In this document: positions 1-8,504 of the stretch, piece after piece
Layout of the letters: every line of letters begins with the position of its first letter
Numbering within the stretch: position 1 is the first letter of the stretch
DNA from: Fastidiosipila sanguinis
GTDB lineage: Bacteria; Bacillota; Clostridia; Saccharofermentanales; Fastidiosipilaceae
NCBI RefSeq assembly: GCF_002998295.1
Contig: NZ_CP027226.1
Coordinates: forward strand, 620,001 to 684,000
Direction of reading: 5' to 3'
Length of the DNA stretch: 64,000 nt
Made by a program: the position numbers and the translations under genes
Notes under the pieces: generated by a model
Databases searched by the model: none
Told to the model about the DNA's origin: nothing
What the model saw: only the letters and a program-made list of their open reading frames with translations

Positions 1-265
1 CATTTTTAGCAACGAAGTCTGTCTCTGAGTTTACTTCAACAAGAACACCAACTTTACCACCAGCGTGGATGTAAGCATCTATTACACCTTCTGCTGCAAC
101 TCTTGAAGATTTTTTAGCTGCTTTAAGAATACCATTCTCTCTTAGCCAAATTTCTGCTGCTTCGATATCACCATTAGTTTCTACCAAAGCTTTCTTGCTG
201 TCCATCATACCTGAACCAGTACGGTCACGTAATTCTTTTACTAATTTTGCTGTAATCTCTGCCAT
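1..265 (-). CDS. tsf: Elongation factor Ts, N-terminal part (cut by window start)
   Basis: EF-Ts is the guanine nucleotide exchange factor that recycles EF-Tu in the cytoplasm. Only the first 88 codons lie in the window. They begin [20 protein letters not shown], the typical UBA-like N-terminal helix bundle, and reach the SETDFVAKN segment at about residues 80-88, which contains the conserved TDFVA motif that contacts EF-Tu. The ATG follows a strong AGGAGG site by a few bases. The gene lies 64 nt downstream of rpsB on the same strand, the usual rpsB-tsf order, so the two are probably co-transcribed. Its 3' part lies before base 1. Confidence 0.96.
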   Translation of the reverse strand, partial: MAEITAKLVKELRDRTGSGMMDSKKALVETNGDIEAAEIWLRENGILKAAKKSSRVAAEGVIDAYIHAGGKVGVLVEVNSETDFVAKN

Positions 266-329
266 ATATACCTCCTATGTATAGTAATTTTTAGTTTAAC
301 TTTTAAATGAATCTTAGATTTTACGAAAA

Positions 330-1142
330 TTATTCTTCATCATCAGAATACTCATCATCTTCGTATTCTTCTTCATCTTCGTAATCTTCAAAATCTTCTG
401 AATCATCACCTTCGTTAGCCATTAATTCTTCATCAGCGATTGCTTCTTCATTATCTTGGAAACCTTGTCTACCTTCGATAACTGCGTTAGCCATTACACC
501 AGCGATTAATTTAATAGCACGAATTGCATCATCGTTTCCTGGGATAACGTAATCTGTAACTTCAGGGTTACAGTTTGTATCTACAATTGCAATGATAGGG
601 ATATTTAGTTTTTGAGCTTCTTTTACTGCGATATCTTCATGTTCTGTATCTACGATGAATAATGCATCTGGTAGACCATTCATGTCTTTGATACCACCTA
701 AGTTTTTCTCTAGTTTTTCACGTTCTAGTAATAGACCTGAAACTTCTTTCTTTGGTAGAAGATCAAATGTACCATCTTCTTCCATTTGCTCTAATTCTTT
801 AAGACGTGCAATTCTCTTTTTGATTGTTGTGTAGTTTGTTAAAGTACCACCCAACCAACGGTTGTTAATGTAGTATTGACCACATCTTTCAGCTTCTTCA
901 CGAATTGCGTCTTGAGCTTGTTTCTTTGTACCTACAAATAGGATTTTTCCATTGTTTTCTGCGATAGAACGTACATAATCATATGCTTCTTCTACCATCT
1001 TGATGGATTTCTCTAAATCGATGATGTGAATACCATTACGCTCTGTATAGATGTATGGTTTCATCAAAGGATTCCATCTTTTTGTTTGGTGTCCAAAATG
1101 TACACCAGCTTCCAACAATTGTTTCATTGATATAACTGACAT
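330..1142 (-). CDS. rpsB: 30S ribosomal protein S2
   Basis: S2 is a small-subunit ribosomal protein of the body/head junction. The 270-residue product starts [20 protein letters not shown], with the conserved GVHFGHQT and [11 protein letters not shown] blocks, and contains the [11 protein letters not shown] and [12 protein letters not shown] segments typical of bacterial S2. From about residue 230 on it carries a long tail made almost only of Glu, Asp, Tyr and Ser. This makes it longer than many S2 proteins, and such acidic tails occur in several Bacillota. The start is supported by an AGGAGG site. It is followed by tsf. The upstream leader holds an inverted repeat that may be an S2 autoregulation site. 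Confidence 0.97.
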   Translation of the reverse strand: MSVISMKQLLEAGVHFGHQTKRWNPLMKPYIYTERNGIHIIDLEKSIKMVEEAYDYVRSIAENNGKILFVGTKKQAQDAIREEAERCGQYYINNRWLGGTLTNYTTIKKRIARLKELEQMEEDGTFDLLPKKEVSGLLLEREKLEKNLGGIKDMNGLPDALFIVDTEHEDIAVKEAQKLNIPIIAIVDTNCNPEVTDYVIPGNDDAIRAIKLIAGVMANAVIEGRQGFQDNEEAIADEELMANEGDDSEDFEDYEDEEEYEDDEYSDDEE

Positions 1143-1166
1143 ATTCTCTACCTCCTGTTATGCCTC

Positions 1167-1222
1167 CATAGTCTGTAAAAAAATATTACGTTTTAAATTT
1201 ACGCACAGGACAACAGACTATG
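1167..1222 (-). promoter_or_regulatory. Inverted repeat in the rpsB 5' leader
   Basis: A perfect 10-bp inverted repeat (CATAGTCTGT at 1167-1176, ACAGACTATG at 1213-1222) folds the rpsB leader into a hairpin with a 36-nt loop. The 3' arm ends about 10 nt before the ribosome binding site. Ribosomal protein S2 operons are often controlled by leader RNA structures bound by S2. That this hairpin does so here is inference from its position. Confidence 0.45.
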
Positions 1223-1244
1223 TGTGTAATAATCGCTAAGCATG

Positions 1245-1310
1245 ATATCACAGAAGAAAACTTATAGCAAGCCTATTATTATGCTAATTTGAGTAGTTTT
1301 CTTCTGATAT
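1245..1310 (-). other. Long hairpin between glutaredoxin-like gene and rpsB
   Basis: A 16-bp stem with a 2-nt bulge (1245-1262 against 1295-1310) encloses a 32-nt loop. No U-run follows on either strand, so it is not a classical terminator. It could be part of the rpsB leader, or a processing or attenuation structure after the upstream gene. Confidence 0.4.
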
Positions 1311-1340
1311 AAAATTGATATTTTATAAAAATAAATTGGA

Positions 1341-1595
1341 TTAAGCACCATAGAATTCTTTAACTTCATCAAAGTTTATAGTAATGCTTTCATCATCCAA
1401 GATGAATGTTGGGATACCTACTGCACCACGTTCTTTAACTGGCTTATAGATATCCATACTATCTCTCAATTTAAGAAATTCCTTTAGATTCTTTGTTTTA
1501 GCTAGATCTAAAAACTCATAAGTAATACCTAATGAATCTAATTCTTCTTTCGCGCTTATACAATTTGAACAATCTTGAGTTCCATAAATAATCAT
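1341..1595 (-). CDS. Glutaredoxin-like protein
   Basis: This is a small (84 aa) thioredoxin-fold protein. The N-terminus reads MIIYGTQDCSNC, giving a CxxC redox site at residues 9-12 directly after the first strand. A GIPTFI segment near residue 60 supplies the cis-proline loop expected in glutaredoxins. The length matches single-domain glutaredoxins. It probably handles disulfide or mixed-disulfide reduction in the cytoplasm, but the sequence does not give its partner. It stands alone between tRNA-Ser and rpsB. Confidence 0.85.
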   Translation of the reverse strand: MIIYGTQDCSNCISAKEELDSLGITYEFLDLAKTKNLKEFLKLRDSMDIYKPVKERGAVGIPTFILDDESITINFDEVKEFYGA

Positions 1596-1730
1596 ATTTC
1601 TTTCTCCTTTGTAAAAATTTATTTTATATTTAGAATTTTATCATTAATAATTTTTAATAATGTATCTTGGATAAAGTAAAATATTAATCTTTTGCGAATC
1701 TTTTGTGTTTTAGTAATGGATTTTGCTGAA

Positions 1731-1760
1731 AATAAAAAAGCTAGTAAAAAACTACTAGCT
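1731..1760 (-). terminator. Rho-independent terminator after tRNA-Ser
   Basis: On the minus strand AGCTAGTA, a 6-nt loop and TACTAGCT form a perfect 8-bp stem followed by a U-run. It lies a few bases past the tRNA 3' end. Confidence 0.85.
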
Positions 1761-1767
1761 TTAACAA

Positions 1768-1858
1768 TGGCGGAGAGCAAGGGATTTGAACCCTCGAAAC
1801 GCTACTAACGTTTACACGAGTTCCAGTCGTGCGCCTTAAGCCACTCAGCCAACTCTCC
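1768..1858 (-). tRNA. tRNA-Ser (anticodon GGA)
   Basis: The minus strand folds into a class II tRNA. The 7-bp acceptor stem (GGAGAGT against GCTCTCC) is followed by discriminator G and an encoded CCA. The anticodon stem-loop CACGA-CTGGAAC-TCGTG gives anticodon GGA, which reads UCC/UCU serine codons. The long variable arm (AAACG...CGTTT) is diagnostic of serine, and the T-arm loop is GTTCAAATC. The 91-nt length including CCA fits. Confidence 0.97.
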
Positions 1859-1909
1859 AAAACCTAATTATTGTGCAAGAATCTTATCACAGTAAAAATT
1901 TATAGTCAA

Positions 1910-2902
1910 TTATACTTCATCTTCAGCTTCTAGCACATGAGGATTTTTCGCAAAAAAGTCTTCTAGAACATCTCTAGCTGATGCAGTATCTTTAGTGTCC
2001 ATTAAAGCAACTCGAAGGTCACTAGCACCCTTAAATTCTTTAATATAGATCTTATAAAACCTATTCAAAATTTTACTTAGTTGTTGCTCTTCCAAAGTTA
2101 ACTTATCATAAGTGTCCAAGTGGTAATACAAAAGATCGATATATTCTTGGTAGGATCTTTCTCTGCCCTCAGTATCAAAAGCAAAAGGATTCTTAAATAC
2201 ACCTCTACCAATCATGATACCGTCAACACCATACTTTTGGTAAAGTTCCATTCCTGTTTTGTAATCAGGGATATCACCATTTATAGTAATTAGTGTTTTA
2301 GGAGCAATTTCATCTCTGAGCTTTATTATTTCAGGTATTAATTCCCAATGAGCAGGAACTTTACTCATTTCCTTTTTAGTTCTTAAGTGTATTGCTAGAT
2401 TAGCAATATCTTGTTCAAGGATATGACTTAACCATGGTTTCCATTCAGAAATTTTAGAATATCCGAGTCTAGTTTTTACACTAACTGGCAGACCTGAGAT
2501 TTTTGAAGCTTGAATAATTTCAGCAGCTTCATCTGGTCTCTTAATTAAGCCTGCACCTCTACCGTTTTTTACTACATTTTTAGCAGGACAACCCATGTTA
2601 ATATCGAAGCCTTTGAATCCTCTTTCGGCCATACCAATACTCATAGCTGAGTAAGTGTCTGGATTATCACCCCAAACATGTGCTACCATAGGCTGCTCAT
2701 CATCTGTATAGAACAATCTACCGTTTAAGCTATCTCTACCCTCAGAATGCACGTAACTTAAGCTGTTTGTAAATTCAGTAAAAAAAACATCTGGTCTAGC
2801 AGCTTTTGCAATTACATGACGAAAAACTGAATCAGTAACATCTTCCATAGGTGCAAGTACAAAAAAAGGTTTAGGTAAATTTTTCCAAAAATTATCGTTC
2901 AT
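1910..2902 (-). CDS. tRNA-dihydrouridine synthase (DusC-like)
   Basis: This FMN- and NADPH-dependent enzyme reduces uridine to dihydrouridine in tRNA. It is a TIM barrel of 330 aa. Visible motifs are APMEDVTD (residues 17-24, flavin binding), [10 protein letters not shown] with the catalytic Cys at 105, GRGAGL just after it, and the phosphate-binding [14 protein letters not shown] near residue 230. The C-terminal part is the helical tRNA-binding domain. Substrate position cannot be read from sequence; the overall pattern is nearest the DusC/DusB-like branch found in Bacillota. It lies downstream of the MATE gene on the same strand with a 39-nt gap. Confidence 0.92.
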   Translation of the reverse strand: MNDNFWKNLPKPFFVLAPMEDVTDSVFRHVIAKAARPDVFFTEFTNSLSYVHSEGRDSLNGRLFYTDDEQPMVAHVWGDNPDTYSAMSIGMAERGFKGFDINMGCPAKNVVKNGRGAGLIKRPDEAAEIIQASKISGLPVSVKTRLGYSKISEWKPWLSHILEQDIANLAIHLRTKKEMSKVPAHWELIPEIIKLRDEIAPKTLITINGDIPDYKTGMELYQKYGVDGIMIGRGVFKNPFAFDTEGRERSYQEYIDLLYYHLDTYDKLTLEEQQLSKILNRFYKIYIKEFKGASDLRVALMDTKDTASARDVLEDFFAKNPHVLEAEDEV

Positions 2903-2941
2903 ATTTTTTCCTTAAAATTGTATGTGATCATCATTAACTTA

Positions 2942-4297
2942 TTAGTTATTAGTTTCTACTGTCCTATTATCTACAGAAAGTGGTTTCTTAGTTCTGCTGT
3001 AAGTGATCAAGTAAATGGTGCATGCTATCCATATTACTGGTTCTGTGAAATACACAACATTATAACCAAAACTAGGTATAAGTATAAACCCAGATACTAT
3101 CTTGAAAGCTAACTCGATGCCACTTGAAACTAATGCAGCAGCTCTTTTTCCTACACCTTGTAACGCAGTTCTATAAATTATAAATATTGTTAATGGTACA
3201 AAACAGCTTGCGTGTGTTAGGAAATTAAATGATGCTACATTAATGATTTCTGGATTAGATGTATCTGTTATTAAGACAACAAATTGCTTACCAAAGAAAA
3301 TTGCAACAAGTAATGTAAATGCAGACCAAATAAATCCTAGATATAGAGATTTTCTATTACCTTCTTCAATTCGGTCCATTCTACCTGCTCCCCAGTTTTG
3401 GCTGATGAAAGTTGAGTTAGCAGTTGCAATGGATGATATAACCATAACAAACATGATAATAATTCTTCTAGAGGCTGCATGAGCTGTAATAATTACATCA
3501 CCTAGATTATTGACAGCACTTGAATAAATTACAGAACCAAGATCAATAAAGCTAAACATTAGTGCCATAGCAAAACCACTAGACAGTAGTTCTTTTATAG
3601 TTGCAGCTTCAAATTTCCAATCTTCTTTGTAAGGTAAATAGACTCTATAGCTTCTATATACATTAATTCCAGCAAGAACCGCTGAAATACCTTGAGAAAC
3701 TACAGTTGCAATAGCTGCACCAGCTATGCCCCATTTAAAAACTACAACAAACAGTAAGTTTAGAATGATATTTAATATTGTAGAAATAATTAAATAGAAT
3801 AGTGGTGACTTAGAATTACCAAAAGCTCTCATAATTCCGGCAAACATGTTATACATAATTGTGGTTATCATACCTATTGTAAGTATAATAATATAAATAT
3901 ATGCATCATCAAAAATAGCCTCAGGAACATTCATCATTTTTAGTATTGGTTTCATAAAAACTGATGATAATACTGATATTACCAAGGTAATAATAAGGTT
4001 AAGAGAAATAGTTGAAGCTATACTTTTTCTAAGTTGTTCTAAGTTATCGGAACCGAAATTATTGGCAATATTGATTGCAAATCCATTGTTTAAACCAATA
4101 GAGAAATTAATAATCAATCCAGCTAAAGCTGAGGTGGCTCCAACCGAAGCAATTGCATGATCACCAATTGAGTAACCCAATACAACTGTGTCAAATATGG
4201 AATATAACTGCTGAAATATATTACCTATGAATAAAGGTATAGCAAATTTTAATAATAATTCTAGGACATTGCCCTTGGTCATATTTTTGGTTTGCAT
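2942..4297 (-). CDS. MATE family efflux transporter
   Basis: This polytopic inner-membrane antiporter has about 12 predicted membrane segments and 451 aa, the normal MATE length. The N-terminus (MTKGNVLELLLKFAIPLFIG and NIFQQLYSIFDTVVLG) is characteristic of the NorM/DinF-like clostridial MATE branch, with the second, weakly repeated half starting near residue 230. MATE proteins export cationic drugs or metabolites using Na+ or H+ gradients. The substrate is not predictable here. It lies between the copper operon and dus on the same strand. Confidence 0.92.
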   Translation of the reverse strand: MQTKNMTKGNVLELLLKFAIPLFIGNIFQQLYSIFDTVVLGYSIGDHAIASVGATSALAGLIINFSIGLNNGFAINIANNFGSDNLEQLRKSIASTISLNLIITLVISVLSSVFMKPILKMMNVPEAIFDDAYIYIIILTIGMITTIMYNMFAGIMRAFGNSKSPLFYLIISTILNIILNLLFVVVFKWGIAGAAIATVVSQGISAVLAGINVYRSYRVYLPYKEDWKFEAATIKELLSSGFAMALMFSFIDLGSVIYSSAVNNLGDVIITAHAASRRIIIMFVMVISSIATANSTFISQNWGAGRMDRIEEGNRKSLYLGFIWSAFTLLVAIFFGKQFVVLITDTSNPEIINVASFNFLTHASCFVPLTIFIIYRTALQGVGKRAAALVSSGIELAFKIVSGFILIPSFGYNVVYFTEPVIWIACTIYLITYSRTKKPLSVDNRTVETNN

Positions 4298-4395
4298 GTC
4301 TTCCCTAATTTTCCCTTTTCTTTTTTATTTTTTACTCGGATAAAAACAAAATCGAGATACATTCTAGCAGAGATTAAAAAATATTGAGAGTCATT

Positions 4396-4836
4396 TTAAC
4401 AATTACATTGCCCTGGATTACATTGGCAAATAATTTCCTCAGGTGCAGATATTGCTTTTGCTTCTAATGTTTTGATTAATTCTGCTATATCCGTTTTTGA
4501 TAATTCAATATTGTTTAGAAGATTATTTAGTAAATCTCCGTATTTCTTTGTACATGCATTGTTGAATATTGAAATTAACTCATTTGCTAAGTGAGTAGGT
4601 TCAGATATATTTGAAAAATAAAGATACTTATTTCCCTCTGCTTCTACTCTGAGATAGGATTTATTTAATAGCCTATTTAAAAGAGTTTTGATAGTAGCAG
4701 GTTTCCAATCAAAATCAGGTGATAAGTTCTGTATTATTTGAGAACTTGATAAACCCTCGTGAGCCCAAATAACTCGCATGACTTGCCATTCTGCCTCTGA
4801 CATATTACTTTCAATTTTATTTAAGTTTGTATCCAT
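4396..4836 (-). CDS. copY: CopY-type copper-responsive repressor
   Basis: This is a BlaI/MecI/CopY winged-helix repressor of 146 aa. Residues 10-75 hold the helix-turn-helix (MSEAEWQVMRVIWAHEGLSS, then KPATIKTLLNRLL). The last ten residues, CQCNPGQCNC, form the CxCxxxxCxC metal site that distinguishes CopY from BlaI/MecI: Zn(II) keeps it on DNA and Cu(I) releases it. It is the second gene of the copB-copY operon, 16 nt after copB, with its own GGAG site. A matching operator lies in front of copB, so it most likely autoregulates the pair. Confidence 0.95.
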   Translation of the reverse strand: MDTNLNKIESNMSEAEWQVMRVIWAHEGLSSSQIIQNLSPDFDWKPATIKTLLNRLLNKSYLRVEAEGNKYLYFSNISEPTHLANELISIFNNACTKKYGDLLNNLLNNIELSKTDIAELIKTLEAKAISAPEEIICQCNPGQCNC

Positions 4837-4852
4837 TGATAATACTCCAATT

Positions 4853-6952
4853 TTATTCTAAATCTAAGCTCATAGCGTTAATAGCTACTATTATAGTTGA
4901 TAAAGACATTAATATTGCACCTATTGCTGGGGTTATAGTAATTCCTGCCCAGGCTAAAGCTCCGGCTGCTAGTGGTATTGCTATGAAATTATATCCAGCT
5001 CCCCAGAATAGATTTTGCTTAACTTTTCTCTGAGTATTATGAGAAAGTTTAATAAATGATTCAAGATCATTAGGCTCTGAGTTTAGTAGGATAACATCAG
5101 CTGAGTCAAGTGCAACTTTAGTACCAGTGCCAATTGCTACACCAAGGTCAGCTAACTTTAACGCTGGGGCATCATTGACACCATCTCCTAACATAATAAC
5201 CTTCTTGCCCTCAGATTGAAGTTTCTGAATTAATGCATATTTATCTTCAGGAGTTTGTTGAGCTAGGTACTTAATACCTAATTTATCTGCTACTGATTTA
5301 GCAACAGCCTCATTATCACCAGTAGCCATAATAATCTCTAGATCATTTTCTTTAAGGCTTTTAATTAAAGAGTATGAGCTTTCTTTAATTTGATCACCAA
5401 GAGAGATAATTGCAATCGCCTCGTTGTCTTTGGTCAAAACAGAGCTTGTATACGCTTCATCGTTGCTTAACTCTAAACTCTCATCATATAAATTATCTTT
5501 GAAAGAGTTTAAACTTATTAATTCGTAGTTTGAGTTCTTATATTTACCAGTAACTCCCTTACCTTTAATGATTTCACTTGAGTCGAATTGAGCTACCTTA
5601 ATATTATTATCTTCTGCATATTTAATTATAGCTTGAGCAATGGGGTGACTAGATCCAGACTCAATACCTGCTAATAAACCATATATTTCTGTTTCGTTAT
5701 AATTATCATTTAGAATTTCTAAGTCCATTATTTTGAACTTACCATCGGTTAGAGTTCCTGTTTTGTCTAGGACTATAACGTTTGATTTTTCGGCGATATT
5801 ATAAGCTTCTCTATTTTTTAGTAAAATACCATGCTTAGCACCTAATGAAGAAGATTTAGCCATTACAAGTGGTATAGCCAAGCCTAAGGCATGTGGGCAT
5901 GCAATAACTAAGGTTGTTACCATGTACATAATACCTGTAGGAAAATCAGCAACAAAACTCCATGCAATTAATGAAACCGATGCAGCAAAAATAGATATGT
6001 AGAATAAATATCCTGAAATTTTATTGGCTGAATTTTCACCGCGAGAGCCTTGTTTTTGGGCTTCTTTTAATAGATTTTTGATCTGATAAATATAAGATTT
6101 ATCTTGTTCTGAATTAACTTGAATTTTTATCCTATTATCACCATTAGTTGATCCAGCAATGACTTGGTCTCCTATAGTCTTATAAACTGATTTGCTTTCA
6201 CCAGTTAATAAAGCTTCGTTGATTCTGGTCTCACCTTCAATAATTTTTGCATCGGCTGGAATCCCTTCTCCAGATTGCACTTCAAGTATATCGCCAACTT
6301 GAATATCTGAAATATTAATTTTTTTGATAGTATTATCATTTTGAACTAAACGTGCAGATTTTGGTAAAAGTTCTAACAGAGAATCTTCAGCATTTCCAGC
6401 TTTTCCTACAGCTTTCATTTCCAACCAGTGTCCTAATAACATAATTAATATTAGTGAAGCAAATTCAAAGAAAAAATCCATAACTTCAACATTTGAAGTG
6501 TAACGAAGAATAACAGCAAACACGCTGTATATATAAGACACAGATAGTCCGAGTGAAACTAAGGACATCATGCCTGGAAATTTTTGCTTAAACTCAGAAA
6601 TTAAACCACTAAAAAATGGCTTGCCCCCTATAAATAAGAGTAATGTAGCGAGTACAATTGCTAATATATCTGAATATGGGAAGGTAAGCTGAAATGGTAA
6701 TTTCATCCCCATCATTGGAGAAATAAGCATTAATAAAATTCCTGGAATAAGTGAAATTAGGAATAATTGTTTAAAATTTCCGTGGTGGCTGTGGTCATGG
6801 TGATCATGGTGATCGTGGTGGTTGTGGTGGTTGTGATGGTTATGTTGATCGTGATCTGTATGATTCGCATGATGATCATGATTAATATGCTCATTGTGCT
6901 TAGCGTTAGCGTGCTTTGCAGTGTCTTCTTGAGTATTAGAAAAGTGTTTCAT
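4853..6952 (-). CDS. copB: Copper/silver-exporting P1B-type ATPase (CopB-like)
   Basis: This 699-residue P1B ATPase pumps Cu ions out of the cell. Residues 1 to about 55 are extraordinarily His-rich (HxH and HHxHH runs), replacing the CxxC metal-binding domains of CopA and probably buffering copper. The transmembrane metal motif is CPH (VIACPHALGLAIP), the CopB signature, rather than CPC. DKTGTLTDG carries the phosphorylated Asp, TGES the actuator loop, and GDGVNDAPAL the hinge. Eight membrane helices are expected. It is first in the operon with copY and sits behind a cop box. The His tract is encoded by an obvious short-period repeat at about 6790-6860. Confidence 0.95.
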   Translation of the reverse strand: MKHFSNTQEDTAKHANAKHNEHINHDHHANHTDHDQHNHHNHHNHHDHHDHHDHSHHGNFKQLFLISLIPGILLMLISPMMGMKLPFQLTFPYSDILAIVLATLLLFIGGKPFFSGLISEFKQKFPGMMSLVSLGLSVSYIYSVFAVILRYTSNVEVMDFFFEFASLILIMLLGHWLEMKAVGKAGNAEDSLLELLPKSARLVQNDNTIKKINISDIQVGDILEVQSGEGIPADAKIIEGETRINEALLTGESKSVYKTIGDQVIAGSTNGDNRIKIQVNSEQDKSYIYQIKNLLKEAQKQGSRGENSANKISGYLFYISIFAASVSLIAWSFVADFPTGIMYMVTTLVIACPHALGLAIPLVMAKSSSLGAKHGILLKNREAYNIAEKSNVIVLDKTGTLTDGKFKIMDLEILNDNYNETEIYGLLAGIESGSSHPIAQAIIKYAEDNNIKVAQFDSSEIIKGKGVTGKYKNSNYELISLNSFKDNLYDESLELSNDEAYTSSVLTKDNEAIAIISLGDQIKESSYSLIKSLKENDLEIIMATGDNEAVAKSVADKLGIKYLAQQTPEDKYALIQKLQSEGKKVIMLGDGVNDAPALKLADLGVAIGTGTKVALDSADVILLNSEPNDLESFIKLSHNTQRKVKQNLFWGAGYNFIAIPLAAGALAWAGITITPAIGAILMSLSTIIVAINAMSLDLE

Positions 6953-7000
6953 TTTATATTTACCTTACCTTTTTTATTAATTCTGCTAGTATTCTACAAA

Positions 7001-7020
7001 ACGTTTACAAGTGTAAACGT
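7001..7020. promoter_or_regulatory. CopY operator (cop box) before copB
   Basis: ACGTTTACA-AG-TGTAAACGT is a perfect 9-bp palindrome around a 2-nt centre. Its core TACAnnTGTA is the established CopY box. It lies about 50 bp before the copB start and overlaps the likely promoter. Confidence 0.9.
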
Positions 7021-7077
7021 AACGAGTGATACACATTTTATTTGGAACTTTTGTTGATTAAGCAGTGAAACTTAACT

Positions 7078-7123
7078 AAAAAATGACCCTTTTACTTGAC
7101 TTTTAAGTCCAAGTAAAAGGGTC
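7078..7123 (-). terminator. Terminator of the FUSC-like gene
   Basis: A perfect 14-bp inverted repeat (GACCCTTTTACTTG at 7085-7098, its complement at 7110-7123) is followed on the minus strand by six U. It closes the 7177-8315 unit and insulates the copper operon. Confidence 0.9.
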
Positions 7124-7176
7124 ACATAGCTTTTGGGGGCAGTTTAATTTTGAGCTTACTCTAACTAATACTGCTC

Positions 7177-7794
7177 TTATATATTGTCAAATTCATTTGA
7201 AGATAATTCGATTTTTAATGCTCTTTCAGCTTTATTTTTTAAATTGTCTATCTTCTTTCCTAAGGTATTTAAAAAAGGTAACCAATTTATAAACAATGCC
7301 AGACTTAGTCCAATAACTGTATCTATAGTTCTAAAAAATGCATATTCAGCTGGATTTTCATATGCTGATCCTAGAGTGATTAGCACATATACAATGCAAG
7401 CAATTAGTACAGAACTTTTACTCCTTAGAAATAGTAATAACTTGATCAAAGGTATGCAAAGTAAACTTATAAGGAAAATATATATAATTGATGTTTTCTC
7501 TATGTTGAAATGAATAAGTAAACTTATAGTCAAATACGCATAGACACCTGCTATAAAAGTACCTTTTATTCTACTTAAAGATTTCTGTAATGAGGATTTA
7601 AAATCAACTTGCATTCCAACAACTACAGCAATAGCAGCGTGAGTTATATTATTTCTAGATAATGGGGTTAAGGAAAAAATCAAGGAAATAATAAATAATC
7701 CCAATGCTGTTTTTAGAATTCTCATACCAGGAATAAGTAGTATAGCTTGATATTTAATTTTTTCTATAAATGTTAGTTCAGTTTTTTGGTCCAT
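7177..7794 (-). CDS. FUSC / aromatic acid exporter family membrane protein
   Basis: This 205-residue membrane protein starts at the ATG with a GGAG site (MDQKTELTF). A longer reading from an upstream GTG has no proper site. The pattern of about six hydrophobic segments with RILKTALGLFIISLIF and the AAIAVVVGMQVDFKSSLQKS motif between them resembles the N-terminal membrane domain of the aromatic acid exporter / FUSC-like family (ArAE_1). The soluble C-terminal domain of long members is absent. Export of an organic acid is the family expectation; the substrate is unknown. DUF2871 is 53 nt upstream on the same strand. Confidence 0.75.
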   Translation of the reverse strand: MDQKTELTFIEKIKYQAILLIPGMRILKTALGLFIISLIFSLTPLSRNNITHAAIAVVVGMQVDFKSSLQKSLSRIKGTFIAGVYAYLTISLLIHFNIEKTSIIYIFLISLLCIPLIKLLLFLRSKSSVLIACIVYVLITLGSAYENPAEYAFFRTIDTVIGLSLALFINWLPFLNTLGKKIDNLKNKAERALKIELSSNEFDNI

Positions 7795-7847
7795 ATCTTC
7801 TCCATTTTTTATCACCAGAATTGGATGTCAGCTAGGACTTATTTTAT

Positions 7848-8315
7848 TTAAATGATCTTGGCGTTATTTGGCATAGCTTTAGTTTCAACTTTTCTCTTAT
7901 CAATATCACTTGCACATTTTTGTAAAGTACTCAAAAGGAAAATTAATCCAACACCAGTTAGTATATGAGCAATACCTGCTAAGCCTGAAATTGTATAATC
8001 CATACCTTTAGTTAAACTAATATTCAGGACTTCTGTTATACCCCTTACCATCATCATAATTGCTGTAAAAGGTAATCCAATATTATAAGTTATCTTGAAT
8101 TTCTTAAATGATGGGTATTGGTCTAAATTTCCAAATCTTTCAAAGAGCGCAACTATAATGAAAACAAGCATCCCTAAGAAAAATAAATGACCATGTACCT
8201 TTCCTAGCATAGTCTCACCTTCGAAACCATTCCATTTAGTAAATTCACGGTAAAATACACCAGCTATCATTGCTGCGATTGCGTATAATCTTGCATAATT
8301 TAAATATTTTCTCAT
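7848..8315 (-). CDS. DUF2871 family membrane protein
   Basis: This 155-residue protein has four predicted membrane helices. The first reads MRKYLNYARLYAIAAMIAGV and is followed by the conserved GKVHGHLFFLGM segment, whose histidines lie at the membrane face. The LSLT-GMDYTISGLAGIAHI segment is also typical of DUF2871. The family has no established function. His-containing four-helix membrane proteins sometimes bind heme or metal, but nothing here proves it. It is probably co-transcribed with the downstream FUSC-like gene. Confidence 0.8.
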   Translation of the reverse strand: MRKYLNYARLYAIAAMIAGVFYREFTKWNGFEGETMLGKVHGHLFFLGMLVFIIVALFERFGNLDQYPSFKKFKITYNIGLPFTAIMMMVRGITEVLNISLTKGMDYTISGLAGIAHILTGVGLIFLLSTLQKCASDIDKRKVETKAMPNNAKII

Positions 8316-8420
8316 AGCAAATGCACCTTCTCTCTTTTAAGTAATTTAAGATATATATTTATTATGCTGTATTTAAACAAAAGAGTAAATTAATATAATA
8401 AAAATATTTATTAAAAAGCA

Positions 8421-8460
8421 AAAAGAAAAACCAGAGGCAAATATTTTATTTGTCTCTGGT
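8421..8460 (-). terminator. Terminator after the 417-aa lipoprotein gene
   Basis: A 12-13 bp stem (ACCAGAGGCAAAT at 8430-8442 against 8448-8460, one G-U pair) is followed on the minus strand by a U-rich run. Confidence 0.88.
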
Positions 8461-8504
8461 CTTTTGACTCAATTATTAATTAGATTTTTAATCTAGCAAT
8501 AAAC

